Shown: positions 42,157 to 51,008, numbered from the stretch's first letter. The stretch: DNA of 64,000 nt from Phycisphaerales bacterium (GCA_035627955.1 DASPKU010000002.1:180133-244132), one strand, 5' to 3'. Made by a program: numbers and translations. The notes: a model not told the origin generated them from the sequence alone.

Positions 42157-43038
42157 TCACTCGAGTGCTGCGGCACCCGAGATGATCTCGGTCAGCTCGG
42201 TGGTGATCTGGGCCTGGCGAGCGCGGTTGAACTTGCGGGTGAGGGCCTTGCCCATCTTGCCCGCGTTGTCGGTCGCGGCCTTCATGGCCACCATGCGGGC
42301 CACGTGCTCAGAGACGACCGCGTCGTTGAAGGCCTGGAACAGCAGGGCCTTCACCGCGGCCGGGAGCAGGTCGTCGAGCAACTCGCCCGCGCTGGGGCTG
42401 AACTCGAAGACCTGGTTGGGGCCCTGGGCCTTATCGGCGCCGGGCTTGGCCTCGGGCGTCTGGAAGGGCAGGATCTGCATGGCGGTGGGGGTCTGGCGGC
42501 CGGCGGAGATGTACTTCATGTACACCACGCGCACCGTCGAGACCTCGCCGGACTTGAACTTGTTGATGTACTCGTCCGCGAGGGCACGCACGGCGTCGTA
42601 GCTGGGCTTGTCGCCGAACTGGTTGTGCTGCTGCGCGACGGGCACGTTGGCGAACTTGAGGAAGCCGGCGCCCTTGCGGCCGACGAGCTCGATGATCCCG
42701 TCGCGGACGCCGGGGGTGTTGCGGAGTAGGCCCATGAGCGAGCGGAGGACGGCGCCGTTGTAAGGCCCGCATAGGCCGCGGTCGCTGGTGAGGACGAGCG
42801 TCAAAGGCTTGCCGGAGCGGGCTCTACCAGAGTCGAGCAGCGGGTGCCCCATGTCGCCCAGGCCAGCGGCGAGCTCGGTGACGAGCTGGAAGAGGGCCTC
42901 GGTGTAGGGCTTGCTGGCGGTGGACGCCTGCTGGGCGCGGGCGAACTTGCTGGTGGCGATCATCTGCATCGTTTTGGTGATGCGGCGGATGTTGCCAACG
43001 GCCTTGATGCGCTTCTTGATCTCGCGGGTCTTGCCCAT
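42157..43038 (-). CDS. atpG: ATP synthase F1 gamma subunit
   Basis: 293 residues. The N terminus is GKTREIKKRIKAVGNIRRIT with KTMQMIATSKFARAQQ, and the C terminus ends TDNAGKMGKALTRKFNRARQ AQITTELTEIISGAAALE, the two halves of the rotating coiled coil. The middle holds LTLVLTSDRGLCGPYNGAVL. The gamma subunit is the central shaft of F1. Here the gene stands alone between an MCE gene and a toxin/antitoxin pair; no atpA, atpD, atpH or atpC flanks it, although in most bacteria it lies within the atp operon. Confidence 0.93.
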   Translation of the reverse strand: MGKTREIKKRIKAVGNIRRITKTMQMIATSKFARAQQASTASKPYTEALFQLVTELAAGLGDMGHPLLDSGRARSGKPLTLVLTSDRGLCGPYNGAVLRSLMGLLRNTPGVRDGIIELVGRKGAGFLKFANVPVAQQHNQFGDKPSYDAVRALADEYINKFKSGEVSTVRVVYMKYISAGRQTPTAMQILPFQTPEAKPGADKAQGPNQVFEFSPSAGELLDDLLPAAVKALLFQAFNDAVVSEHVARMVAMKAATDNAGKMGKALTRKFNRARQAQITTELTEIISGAAALE

Positions 43039-43105
43039 AGGGGCGGAAGGATAGGCGGGGGGTGGGGGGGTGGTCCGGTGCGGCCCGGCTCCCTTGCGGA
43101 GGGGG

Positions 43106-43420
43106 TCAGATCGGGGCGGTGAGGTCCGCTTCGATGTCTCGCGAGGCGTGCAGGACCCGGACTACCCAGAGGAGCTCCTCTCGGATCTGATAGAGCAGCA
43201 GAATGGAGGGAAACCCGTCCACGGGCCAGCTCCGGATGTTCGTGAGCGACGGATCATCGAAGAGCCTCACCCGGCCAACGTGCGGGAACTCAGTGAGAGC
43301 TTCAAGAGTGATGCTTATGGCGTCATAGAAGCGGGTGCCAGTATCGATGCTGTGGCGGAAGTAGTACTCGGCGATATGGTCGACATCAATCGCCGCACGA
43401 GGGCTGAGTTCGAAGCGCAT
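43106..43420 (-). CDS. RelE/ParE family toxin
   Basis: 104 residues from ATG 43420, which shares its first base with the antitoxin stop (TGATG); TTG 43423 is the alternative. Typical ParE-fold pattern: ELSPRAAIDVDHIAEYYFRH, FYDAISITLEALTEFPHVGR, and PSILLLYQIREELLWVVRVL HASRD, including the last Arg/His region. Most ParE toxins poison gyrase, RelE members cut mRNA; this cannot be decided here. It is the second gene of the pair. Confidence 0.85.
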   Translation of the reverse strand: MRFELSPRAAIDVDHIAEYYFRHSIDTGTRFYDAISITLEALTEFPHVGRVRLFDDPSLTNIRSWPVDGFPSILLLYQIREELLWVVRVLHASRDIEADLTAPI

Positions 43421-43692
43421 CAACCCGCCTTGTTCCGCGTGTACCTGGCGACGAGCTCGGCTTTCTTGCGCTCCCAGTAAGCCCTGTCAGGAGCGATCCC
43501 GGGACCTTCCAACCCTTTGAGCAGCTCGACTTCGAGCTCCTTTTGGGTTGCCGGTACGCGGGGCAGTTCGATGAGTGACTCGGAGAGACTGATTGCTGCG
43601 CACTCTTCGAGTGTCAGACCACGAGCCTTTGCCCGCTCCGCAATGCGTGCTTCGAGGTCATCCGAAATCGATATGGTGATCTTGCGGGCCAT
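43420..43692 (-). CDS. Antitoxin of the ParE-type pair
   Basis: 90 residues. The N terminus has a ribbon-helix-helix look (ARKITISISDDLEARIAERA), followed by a helix and an acidic/basic C-terminal tail that would wrap the toxin (YWERKKAELVARYTRNKAG). The order antitoxin then toxin, with a one-base overlap, is standard for type II modules. The pair lies between atpG and the amidohydrolase genes and may have been inserted as a unit. Confidence 0.75.
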   Translation of the reverse strand: MARKITISISDDLEARIAERAKARGLTLEECAAISLSESLIELPRVPATQKELEVELLKGLEGPGIAPDRAYWERKKAELVARYTRNKAG

Positions 43693-43712
43693 GACTGATT
43701 ATACGGGGCTGC

Positions 43713-45239
43713 TCACTGCGACCCCGCCGGCCTCTCCCGCTGCTGCTTCTCGCCCTGGCTCTCCTCCTTGATCAGCCCCAGCTGGCGGTAGCGTTCGCGG
43801 TACTTCTCGTCGAGCTTGGTCTGCTTGTTGGAGAGGTCCATGTCGCGACCATCGGAGTACGCTCGCTTGACGTGTGTGGTCACTTCCAGCGGGTTGCCAG
43901 TGGTGACGATCAGCACCGCGGCCTTGCCGACCTCGAGCGAGCCAACCTCGCGGTCGATGCCGAGGATCTGGGCCGGCCAGAGCGTGACGGACTTGAGCGC
44001 GGCGTCGGCGGGCAGGCCGTGGGCCTGGGCCATGGCGGCGTTGTAGGGCAGGTTGCGTTCGTGGGCGGTGTCGTCGTTGGTGGCGATGCAGAACCTGACG
44101 CCCGCGGCATGGAGGCGGGCGGGCAGGGTGTAGGCCTCGTCATAAGGCGCGTCGTCCTTGCGGGGCATGCGGTGCACGCCCTGGACGATCACGGGCACGT
44201 CGTGCTTCTTGAGGAGGTCGGCGCAGAGGGCGGCGTCGCGCCCGCCGACGATCACCGGCCTCAGCTTGCGGGTGACGGCGAAGGCCACGGCCGAAGTGAT
44301 CTGGTCGACGTCGTTGGCGAGGATGAAGGTGCGGGCCTGGGCGCTCACCACATCGAGGGTTGGGGCGATGCCGACAGCGCTCTCACTCACCACCGGCTTG
44401 AGATCGGACGCAAACGCGGCGCTGCCGGGCAGCACCGCCCTCATCGCCTCCCACCGCAGGTCCGTCGGGTGGTTGGGGTCCGCGGCCTTCGCGCGGGCGT
44501 ACGCCTCGGCGGCGTCGAAGGCGTCGGTGATGGTCTTGAGGTTCTGCCGGATCTCCCGCATCTGGTCTTCTTCGCTGCGGTCGTTCCACCACGCGGTGAT
44601 CGCACGGGTGTTCGGCCACCGCACGGCGATCCCCAGGCTCGGGTTGAGCGTGAGCTCTTCGGTGGTCCAGCCCTCCATGCGGATGGCGGAGACCTGCCCG
44701 CTGATCACACCGCCCGCGGGGAAGACGCCGACGGTGAGCACGCCGTTGCTGCGCGTGACGGGGATGATCGTCGAGTCGGGGTTCACCGCTGTAGCTGCCC
44801 GCACCTCGGGCGTGATCGGGCTCGCGGCCTCCTCGAAGTCGATCGTCGCCCGCACGGCCTGGATCTCGGTCATGCCGATGTGCGTGTACGCGCCGATCAG
44901 GCCGGGGTACACGTGCCCATCGTTGGCGTCGATCAGCTTCCAGCCGCTCTTGGGCTGCTGGGCCGTCTTCTGCCACTCGTCGCTCGTGTAGATCGCGGTG
45001 ATGCGGCCCTTCTCGAACACGATCGCGCCGTCGGCGATGTCGGGGCCGGAGACCGTGTGGATCGTCGCGTTGTGGATCGCGATGGGCTGGGCCTGCGGGG
45101 CGGACTTGATGGTGAGGTCTTGGGCCTTGCCGGTGCTCGTGAATGCAGCCATAGCACATAGCGCCGCGGCGACGTTCGCAACGAGCCCCGAATGAAGTGA
45201 GCGGGCCGGCCTTGTTGTTTCGATGCGTGCAGTTGTCAT
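43713..45239 (-). CDS. Secreted amidohydrolase-like protein with degenerate HxH
   Basis: 508 residues from ATG 45239; ATG 45260 would add seven. The N-terminal 40 residues form a signal peptide (VANVAAALCAMAAFTSTGKA) whose start is written in a dispersed repeat. The body is an imidazolonepropionase-type amidohydrolase: AIHNATIHTVSGPDIADGAI, HVYPGLIGAYTHIG, and late GVRFCIATNDDTAHERNLPY, ALKSVTLWPAQILGIDREVG, SLEVGKAAVLIVTTGNPLEV. The usual D-A-H-x-H is G-A-Y-T-H, so the first metal ligand is lost (about residue 113). It follows the two-domain amidohydrolase gene on the same strand, 75 nt away. Confidence 0.85.
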   Translation of the reverse strand: MTTARIETTRPARSLHSGLVANVAAALCAMAAFTSTGKAQDLTIKSAPQAQPIAIHNATIHTVSGPDIADGAIVFEKGRITAIYTSDEWQKTAQQPKSGWKLIDANDGHVYPGLIGAYTHIGMTEIQAVRATIDFEEAASPITPEVRAATAVNPDSTIIPVTRSNGVLTVGVFPAGGVISGQVSAIRMEGWTTEELTLNPSLGIAVRWPNTRAITAWWNDRSEEDQMREIRQNLKTITDAFDAAEAYARAKAADPNHPTDLRWEAMRAVLPGSAAFASDLKPVVSESAVGIAPTLDVVSAQARTFILANDVDQITSAVAFAVTRKLRPVIVGGRDAALCADLLKKHDVPVIVQGVHRMPRKDDAPYDEAYTLPARLHAAGVRFCIATNDDTAHERNLPYNAAMAQAHGLPADAALKSVTLWPAQILGIDREVGSLEVGKAAVLIVTTGNPLEVTTHVKRAYSDGRDMDLSNKQTKLDEKYRERYRQLGLIKEESQGEKQQRERPAGSQ

Positions 45240-45301
45240 GGTGGTCTCGGTATCTGGCATGTCTCGACCCGTCACTTCGTTCCGGGCTCGTCGGCTACGT
45301 C
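45169..45301. repeat. ACGAGCCCGRA inverted repeat overlapping a gene start
   Basis: Left arm GCGACGTTCGCAACGAGCCC then CGAATGAAGTGAGCGGG, right arm GACCCGTCACTTCGTTCCGG then GCTCGT; the same arms, with other middle sequence, are at 50388-50488. The left arm lies inside the amidohydrolase gene and encodes part of its signal peptide. Confidence 0.65.
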
Positions 45302-45313
45302 TTCCGTGTTCAC

Positions 45314-48300
45314 TCACTCGCTGACGATAACCTCGTCCTCGCCGCACTCGCCGGGCGTGTCGCCGGGACGCTTGCCGCTGGTGAAGAGGTTCATGTAGTA
45401 GTCGTAGCTGGCGTTGGCGTCCTGCGGCGGGCGGCGGCGGCGGCCACCGCCGGCGGGAGCGCCCTCGGGCCGGGCTGCGCCGTCTGCGCGGTCGCCCTCG
45501 GGCTTGTCGCCGTCGCTCTTCTTCTTGCCGTCGGCGAGGATCTTCTGGATCAGCCGCTCGCGCTCGCTGCGGATGGTCTCGCGGTGCTTGGCGTCTTGCT
45601 CGAGGGAGAACAGGCAGCGGCCGTCGACGTAGGTCTGCTCCGCCTTGCTGAAGGCCGAGAGCGGCTCGCCGGACCACACGACCAGGTCCGCGTCCTTTCC
45701 GGGCTCCAGCGAGCCGACCTTGCTGTCGATGCGCAGCTGCTTCGCGGGGTTGAGCGTGATGAACTTGAGGGCCTGCTCGGGCGTGATATTCCGCCCGTAC
45801 TTCACGGCCTTCGCCGCGTCCACGTTCAGGCGGCGTGCCAGCTCGTTGCTGTCGCTGTTGTAGCTCACGAGCAGGCCCACGTCGTGCATGATCGGGAACG
45901 CGCCGGGGATCGCGTCCTGCACCTCCACCTTGTACGCCCACCAGTCGGCGAAGCCCGAGGCGCCGCCAGTGAACTGGAGCGCGCCGTCGGCGACCTTGTA
46001 GGCCTCGAGGGCGTGCTGGAGCGTGCCGATCTTGAAGTTGAAGTCGCGGGCGACGTTGAAGAGCATGACCATCTCGTCCTGCCGGTAGCTGTGGCAGTGG
46101 ACGAGGCGCTCGCCGCGGAGGATTTCGGCGAGGGCTTCGAGCTCGAGGTCGCGGCGACGGGGTGGTTGTGCTGAACTGCGGAACTGATCGGTCACGCGCA
46201 GCTCGTCGTACTCCCGCGCGGCCGTGAACCGGTCGCGGATGATCTGCTCAACGCCCATGCGTGTGCTGGGGTAGCGGACGGGCCCGGTGCGCTGGCCGCC
46301 GCCGAAGTTCACCTGACGCGGGTTCTCGCCCAGTGCGAACTTGATGCCGGGGATCGAGCCCTCAAAGTGCATGTCGTCGGGGTGGGCGCAGCCCCAGCGG
46401 AGCTTGTTGGTCTGCGACTGGCCGCCCATGGCGTTGGCCGAGCCGTGCAGGCTGAGCACGCCGGTGACGCCGCCGGCGAGCTGGCGGTACCAGTCGACGG
46501 TGTCGGGGTCGGTGACGTCGGCGATGCGGACCTCGGCGGACACGGCCTGGGCACCCTCGTTGACGCCGCGGCTGATGCCGGTGTGCGAGTGGGCATCGAT
46601 GATGCCGGGGGTGATGTGCTTGCCCTGGAGGTCGATCTCGATGGGCTTTTCGCGTGTAGGCAGCGCGACGCCGATGTCGCTGTTCCCGCCGAACACCCCC
46701 GCAACCTTCCCCTCCGCGATGACCACCGTGCCGTTCTTCACGATGCCCTGATCGGTGTTGGTCCAGACGGTGGCGTTTCTGAAGATGACGGTCGACTGCT
46801 TGGGGAGCTCCTCGAGCCCGTACGGCCCGAAGGGCGTCGGCAGCTTCTCCGGGATCGCCTTGATGCGGGTGAGCTCGTCGTCGGTCGCCCACAGCCCCGG
46901 CGCGATCTCAGTCCCCTCCCGCGGCGTGCGGATGGCCTTGTACGTGTGCCTGCTCCCGTCGGGCATCACACCCTCGCCCGTGAATGTGTCGTCCTCGCGA
47001 CCGGGGCCGTTCTCCTGGAGCTTGATGGTGTCGGTGCTCTTGCCCTCGGTGCCGAGCTTGCTGAGGTCATGCGTGAAGGTGAGCGTGTCCCCCTTGAGCA
47101 CGACGTCCTCGCACTTGATGACGAGGTCGGCGTCGTCACGCTTGCGGCGGTCGCCGTCGGGCTTGTTGGCGTCCTTGCCGGCCTCAGGCTGGTCGGCGTC
47201 GGGCTTCTTGTCAGTCTTCTCGGCGGGTTGGGCCGGCTTCTCCGTGCCGTCCGCGGTGTCGACCTTGTTCACGCCGGGCTTCTCGGTCGGGCGCGCGGGC
47301 GGGGTCGCGGGCTTCGCAGGATCCGTCTTCCCCGGCTCCTTCTTCTCCACATCCTTCTCAGGATCCTTCTTCTCCGCGCCCTCCGCTTCCTTCTCAGCCC
47401 CCTCCGCGTTCGTGTCTTTCTTCTTCTCCTTCACGAACGTCAGCGTCGCGCCGCCGTCGGTAATCGAAATCGTGAGGCCCTTCTTGTCCTTGGGGTCAAA
47501 CTGCACGCCGTCGGCCTCGATGACCTTCCAGCTGCCGATGAGCGGGCTCGCGGGCGTGCGCCAGGCGTTGAAAGCGACCTGCTCGCCGTTGGGACGCATC
47601 ATGACGCCGCTCATGCGCACCGGGTCGCTCTGGGGCCCGCCGTCACGCTCCAGGATCGCCGTCGCCACGTACACCCCCGCGACGCCGTCGAGCGGCTCGT
47701 GGTCGAAGGTGAACGAGACCTTCTCCTTCTCCACGCTCACCTTGCTGGCCTTCACACTCTTCTTGCCGCGGTGGAGCGTGATCGCGTTGTCCTTGTCGAT
47801 CGACAGCCAGCGCTCCACGTGCGTCGGGTCGTTGGCGACCTCCTCGCGGGTCTTGCCCGCCATCAGGACGTCCCACCGCCCGTCCAGCTCGATGGGCGCG
47901 GCGTTGATCTCGTGCGCCACGCCGTCGATATACACGCTCCGCAGCTTGGTCTTGTCGCCGAAGATCGGCCCGTCGGCGAGGATGAGGTTGGCCCGCTTGC
48001 CGCTCTCGATCGTGCCCAGCGTGCCCGCGAGCCCGAAGAGCTGCGCGGGGGTGACGGTGAGGGCCTGGAGCGCCTGCTCTTCGGTCAGGCCGTGCTTGAT
48101 GGCGGTCTGGAGGTTCTTGCGGAAGTCGCCCTTGTCGCGCAGCTTGGCGGTGGTGAGCGCGAAGCCCAGCCCCGACGCGGCCACCCGGCGCGGGTTGGTC
48201 GGGGCCTGCTCCCAGTGCATCAGCTCGCGCAGCTCGATGGTCTCGGCCTTGCCGATGCTGGCGACGTCGGGTGCCTTGGGAAAGTTGAGCGGCAGCAGGA

Positions 48301-49351
48301 GCGTGCTGCGGAACATCGGCTTGTTGACGTGCTTGACGCGGAGGGCGGCGTCGAGGGCCGCGAGCCGCTGGTACTCGGTGCCGCTGCCCAGCAGCAGGAA
48401 GGGGCGGGAAAACTCGTCGGCGATCTTGATGCAGCGGAGGGCCTCGAGCTCGTCGTCGGTGGTGAAGAGGAGGGGCGTTTGGCTTTGGGTACCCCGCCGC
48501 TCCGCGGCGGTCTTGTTCGTCGCATTGGTGCCCGAGGCTTGGGGCGAATCGGAAGAGCCGCCGCGGAACGGCGGGGTACCCAGTGCATCCAGGCAGTTGG
48601 GCTCAATCGTCTCCCCGGCCTTGCGGGCCTCCTGCTGCCAGTCGGCATCCAGCAGCGTCTGGCGGATCAGCGCGATCGCGCCCATCTGGCTGCTGGGGTA
48701 GCCGCCGCCGAGCTCGAAAGCGACGGACTGGTACACCCTATCCATATAGACAGGCGGGCGGGCGGCGCTGGCGTCGTCGGCGGGCTTGGCGAGGGACACC
48801 ACCGCCGAGGTGCCGCGGAATACGCCGCCCTTGGGCGAGATGACCGCTGTCGTGAATCCGAGCTTGCGGAGGGACTCCGCGGTCGCGGCGTCCACTCCCG
48901 CGCCGTCGAGGGCGGAGCGCTGCGGCGTCACCTTCGGGCTCCAGTGCTTGGTGCTCGCGTCGCCGGCTGGGGCGGGGGCGTCGACTTCGACATACGGGTC
49001 GATGAACCCGGGGTACACGTGCAGGCCGGTGCAGTCGATGGCGAAGGCGCCGGGCGGGGGGTCGGCGGGAATCACCTCCACCATCGTCTTGTCCCCCTTC
49101 GGCATCGTGACGCGCTCCTCCTCGATCACGCGGGTGATCACGCCGTCGCGGAACACGACAGTGGCCCGCTGGAGCGTGCGTCCGGGGGCGACGTGCACGG
49201 TGCAGTTGGTCAGGGCCACCCACGTCGCGTCCGCACGCCGAGGTCCGTTGGCGGGCGGGGCGAGGGGGCTGGTGCTGCTGGGCTGGGCGAAGGCCGTGGC
49301 GGTCGCGAGGAGGCCGAGAACCGAAACCCACGAGAGGAGGGAGCGTCGCAT
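45314..49351 (-). CDS. Fused double amidohydrolase, secreted, 1345 residues
   Basis: A signal peptide (RRSLLSWVSVLGLLATATAF) precedes two amidohydrolase-like halves. The first (about 40-560) starts HVYPGFIDPYVEVDAPA, so it lacks the HxH metal motif. It contains a 33-residue segment (about 257-289) written by a palindromic repeat. A Lys/Glu/Pro-rich linker (about 640-740) and DUF-like beta-rich parts follow. The second half (about 860-1320) has the intact ITPGIIDAHSHTGISRG motif (about 915), LEALAEILRGERLVHCHSYR, and RIDSKVGSLEPGKDADLVVW. The catalytic site is thus expected only in the C-terminal half. Substrate unknown; relatives are cyclic-amide or dipeptide hydrolases. Confidence 0.85.
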   Translation of the reverse strand: MRRSLLSWVSVLGLLATATAFAQPSSTSPLAPPANGPRRADATWVALTNCTVHVAPGRTLQRATVVFRDGVITRVIEEERVTMPKGDKTMVEVIPADPPPGAFAIDCTGLHVYPGFIDPYVEVDAPAPAGDASTKHWSPKVTPQRSALDGAGVDAATAESLRKLGFTTAVISPKGGVFRGTSAVVSLAKPADDASAARPPVYMDRVYQSVAFELGGGYPSSQMGAIALIRQTLLDADWQQEARKAGETIEPNCLDALGTPPFRGGSSDSPQASGTNATNKTAAERRGTQSQTPLLFTTDDELEALRCIKIADEFSRPFLLLGSGTEYQRLAALDAALRVKHVNKPMFRSTLLLPLNFPKAPDVASIGKAETIELRELMHWEQAPTNPRRVAASGLGFALTTAKLRDKGDFRKNLQTAIKHGLTEEQALQALTVTPAQLFGLAGTLGTIESGKRANLILADGPIFGDKTKLRSVYIDGVAHEINAAPIELDGRWDVLMAGKTREEVANDPTHVERWLSIDKDNAITLHRGKKSVKASKVSVEKEKVSFTFDHEPLDGVAGVYVATAILERDGGPQSDPVRMSGVMMRPNGEQVAFNAWRTPASPLIGSWKVIEADGVQFDPKDKKGLTISITDGGATLTFVKEKKKDTNAEGAEKEAEGAEKKDPEKDVEKKEPGKTDPAKPATPPARPTEKPGVNKVDTADGTEKPAQPAEKTDKKPDADQPEAGKDANKPDGDRRKRDDADLVIKCEDVVLKGDTLTFTHDLSKLGTEGKSTDTIKLQENGPGREDDTFTGEGVMPDGSRHTYKAIRTPREGTEIAPGLWATDDELTRIKAIPEKLPTPFGPYGLEELPKQSTVIFRNATVWTNTDQGIVKNGTVVIAEGKVAGVFGGNSDIGVALPTREKPIEIDLQGKHITPGIIDAHSHTGISRGVNEGAQAVSAEVRIADVTDPDTVDWYRQLAGGVTGVLSLHGSANAMGGQSQTNKLRWGCAHPDDMHFEGSIPGIKFALGENPRQVNFGGGQRTGPVRYPSTRMGVEQIIRDRFTAAREYDELRVTDQFRSSAQPPRRRDLELEALAEILRGERLVHCHSYRQDEMVMLFNVARDFNFKIGTLQHALEAYKVADGALQFTGGASGFADWWAYKVEVQDAIPGAFPIMHDVGLLVSYNSDSNELARRLNVDAAKAVKYGRNITPEQALKFITLNPAKQLRIDSKVGSLEPGKDADLVVWSGEPLSAFSKAEQTYVDGRCLFSLEQDAKHRETIRSERERLIQKILADGKKKSDGDKPEGDRADGAARPEGAPAGGGRRRRPPQDANASYDYYMNLFTSGKRPGDTPGECGEDEVIVSE
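48486..48582. repeat. GGGTACCCC palindromic element inserted in a coding frame
   Basis: Outer arms TGGGTACCCC (48486-48495) and GGGGTACCCA (48573-48582); inner arms CCGCTCCGCGGCGG and CCGCCGCGGAACGG. On the coding (minus) strand it reads without a stop as GTPPFRGGSSDSPQASGTNA then TNKTAAERRGTQ, low-complexity sequence in the inactive first half of the amidohydrolase. Confidence 0.7.
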
Positions 49352-49518
49352 GGGGGCAGATTACCGGCACCGGGGATCGGCGCGAAGGGGAAGTCCAAAC
49401 ACAGTCCAGACATGGTGGGCATCTCGCCGATACAGGTGGATAGAGTTCCTCCCCCGAGGGGAGCGTCCAAAGGACCACCCGGGGGAATCCAACCTCAGCA
49501 ACTCAAGGAGACCCATCG

Positions 49519-50316
49519 ATGAAGCTCGCCCCTGTTGCCGCCGCGCTCGTGCTTTGCTCTGGCCTCGCCGTCGTTTTTGCCCAGCCCGAGGCGAAACCGG
49601 CCAGCGCCGCCCCCGCCTCTGCAAAGACCACGCAGCCCGAGAGCAAGTCCGGCGGCAGCTCGGGCATGCCCACGACGGAGAACATGAAGGAGATGCAGGA
49701 GGCGATGGCCGAGGCCGGTCGCCTGGCGCCTGAGCACATCGAGCTCGCCAAGAACCTCAGCGGCGACTGGACCGCCGAGGTGAAGTCGTGGATGGGCCCG
49801 GACATGAAGGAGCCGATGACGAGCACGGGCACCGCGCGGTTCGAGCCGATCATGGGCGCCCGCTTCATCCGCCAAAGCTTTGAGGGCAAGTTCGGGCCGC
49901 AGACCTTCAAGGGCGAGGGCACGATCGGCTACCACAAGAAGGCAAAGAAGTACCAGAGCACGTGGATCGACAACATGAGCACGGGCACGATGCTCAGCGA
50001 GGGCGAGAAGAACGCCAGCGGCGAGATCGTGTTCAACGACGACTACACCTGCCCCATGGACGGCACGCACAAGACCGGCAAGTCGATCATGCGGTTCACC
50101 GACCGCAACCACATGACCTTCGAGATGTGGTCCAACACGCCCGACGGCCAGAGTTTCAAGGCGATGGAGATCAACTACACCCGCGCCGAGAACACCAGCA
50201 AGCCCGCGGCCGAGACCACCAAGCCCGCCGTGGGGCCGGTGGCGCCGAGCACCACGGGCACGCCCGCGACGGCTCCCACCAGCCCCGCGGCCCCGAAGAG
50301 CGAGCCGAAGAAGTAA
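49519..50316 (+). CDS. Secreted DUF1579 family protein
   Basis: 265 residues; AAGGAG precedes the ATG by nine bases. Signal peptide LAPVAAALVLCSGLAVVFAQ, then a Pro/Ala/Ser linker. The DUF1579 core includes LAKNLSGDWTAEVKSWMGPD, RFEPIMGARFIRQSFEG, GTIGYHKKAKKYQSTWIDNM and MRFTDRNHMTFEMWSNTPDG. The fold is a lipocalin-like barrel in relatives; the function is unknown. The last 50 residues are Thr/Pro/Ala-rich. A strong terminator follows. Confidence 0.88.
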   Translation: MKLAPVAAALVLCSGLAVVFAQPEAKPASAAPASAKTTQPESKSGGSSGMPTTENMKEMQEAMAEAGRLAPEHIELAKNLSGDWTAEVKSWMGPDMKEPMTSTGTARFEPIMGARFIRQSFEGKFGPQTFKGEGTIGYHKKAKKYQSTWIDNMSTGTMLSEGEKNASGEIVFNDDYTCPMDGTHKTGKSIMRFTDRNHMTFEMWSNTPDGQSFKAMEINYTRAENTSKPAAETTKPAVGPVAPSTTGTPATAPTSPAAPKSEPKK

Positions 50317-50343
50317 GGCCTCCGCGACAACCTGAGTGAGTCG

Positions 50344-50375
50344 AAAGGCCCCGCCCGATACGGGGCCTTTTTTTT
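50344..50375 (+). terminator. Rho-independent terminator of the DUF1579 gene
   Basis: A stem AAGGCCCCG / CGGGGCCTT with loop CCCGATA is followed by eight T, 27 nt after the stop. Confidence 0.92.
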
Positions 50376-50387
50376 GTGACTGTTGCG

Positions 50388-50488
50388 TTCGGAACGAGCC
50401 CGGAACGCAGTGACGGGTCCTCCGAGACATTTGCGGCGTCAGTGAAATCGGCCCGCTCACTTCGTTCGGGGCTCGTTGCGAACGTCGC
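50388..50488. repeat. ACGAGCCCGRA inverted repeat, intergenic copy
   Basis: Arms GGAACGAGCCCGGAACGCAG (left) and CTCACTTCGTTCGGGGCTCG (right) enclose about 50 variable bases. The right arm plus TTGCGAACGTCGC matches the left arm of the 45169-45301 copy in inverse orientation. Confidence 0.65.
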
Positions 50489-50570
50489 CATTCGTCCGAA
50501 TGCTGCCGCTCAACCCGGGTCGAACACCCCACTCCAGCACCGCCGCCCTCCGGCGGTATCATTCCGCCGC

Positions 50571-50855
50571 ATGTCCCAGACCCCCTCCAAGCACACCGCC
50601 CCCATGTCGCCCTACAAGCCCGGCCAGCGCGTGCGCGTGACGCAGCAGATCGCACGCCTGGAGCGCCCCGGCGGCGGCCCCATGCAGACCACCGTGGAGG
50701 GCACGGTCGTCAGCTTCCAGCAGCAGAAGACCGGCAGCTGGTACGCCCACTCCCGCGACCACAAGCTGTGGCTCGACCGCCTCGAGCTCCGCAAGGACGA
50801 CGGCGAGATCGTGCTGCTCAACCTCGACCACTACTCGCACGTGGACATCGTGTAA
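50571..50855 (+). CDS. Small conserved-looking hypothetical protein
   Basis: 94 residues from ATG 50571; ATG 50604 (MSPYKPGQ...) is another candidate. Beta-rich: KPGQRVRVTQQIARLERPGG, QTTVEGTVVSFQQQKTGSWY and HSRDHKLWLDRLELRKDDGE. It resembles a small SH3/SPOUT-barrel-like RNA- or ligand-binding fold in strand pattern only. I do not recognise the family. A hairpin repeat lies 27 nt after its stop. Confidence 0.7.
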   Translation: MSQTPSKHTAPMSPYKPGQRVRVTQQIARLERPGGGPMQTTVEGTVVSFQQQKTGSWYAHSRDHKLWLDRLELRKDDGEIVLLNLDHYSHVDIV

Positions 50856-50882
50856 TCGTTGACACGCCAGTGACTTGCACGT

Positions 50883-50910
50883 GCCACCGAGATGTCCTCA
50901 TCTCGGTGGC
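50883..50910. repeat. AGGA-family hairpin repeat, copy 4
   Basis: Arms GCCACCGAGATG and CATCTCGGTGGC (12 bp, perfect) with loop TCCT, i.e. AGGA on the other strand. It lies 27 nt 3' of the stop of the 94-residue protein gene, in the same relative orientation as copies 2 and 3. Confidence 0.75.
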
Positions 50911-51008
50911 TGTCCGTTTGAGACAGCAGCAATCCGGCGCAACCCAAAAACCCTGGGTTACACTTCCACCCCGCGGCCATTCCGCCGCGCGTTTCAGGAG
51001 ATGACCCC

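Noticed and set aside
46367..49522. Long plus-strand open frame opposite the double amidohydrolase gene
   Set aside because: Gly/Ala/Val/Leu/Arg-rich composition and no motif; the minus strand has signal peptide and family motifs, so this is an antisense shadow.
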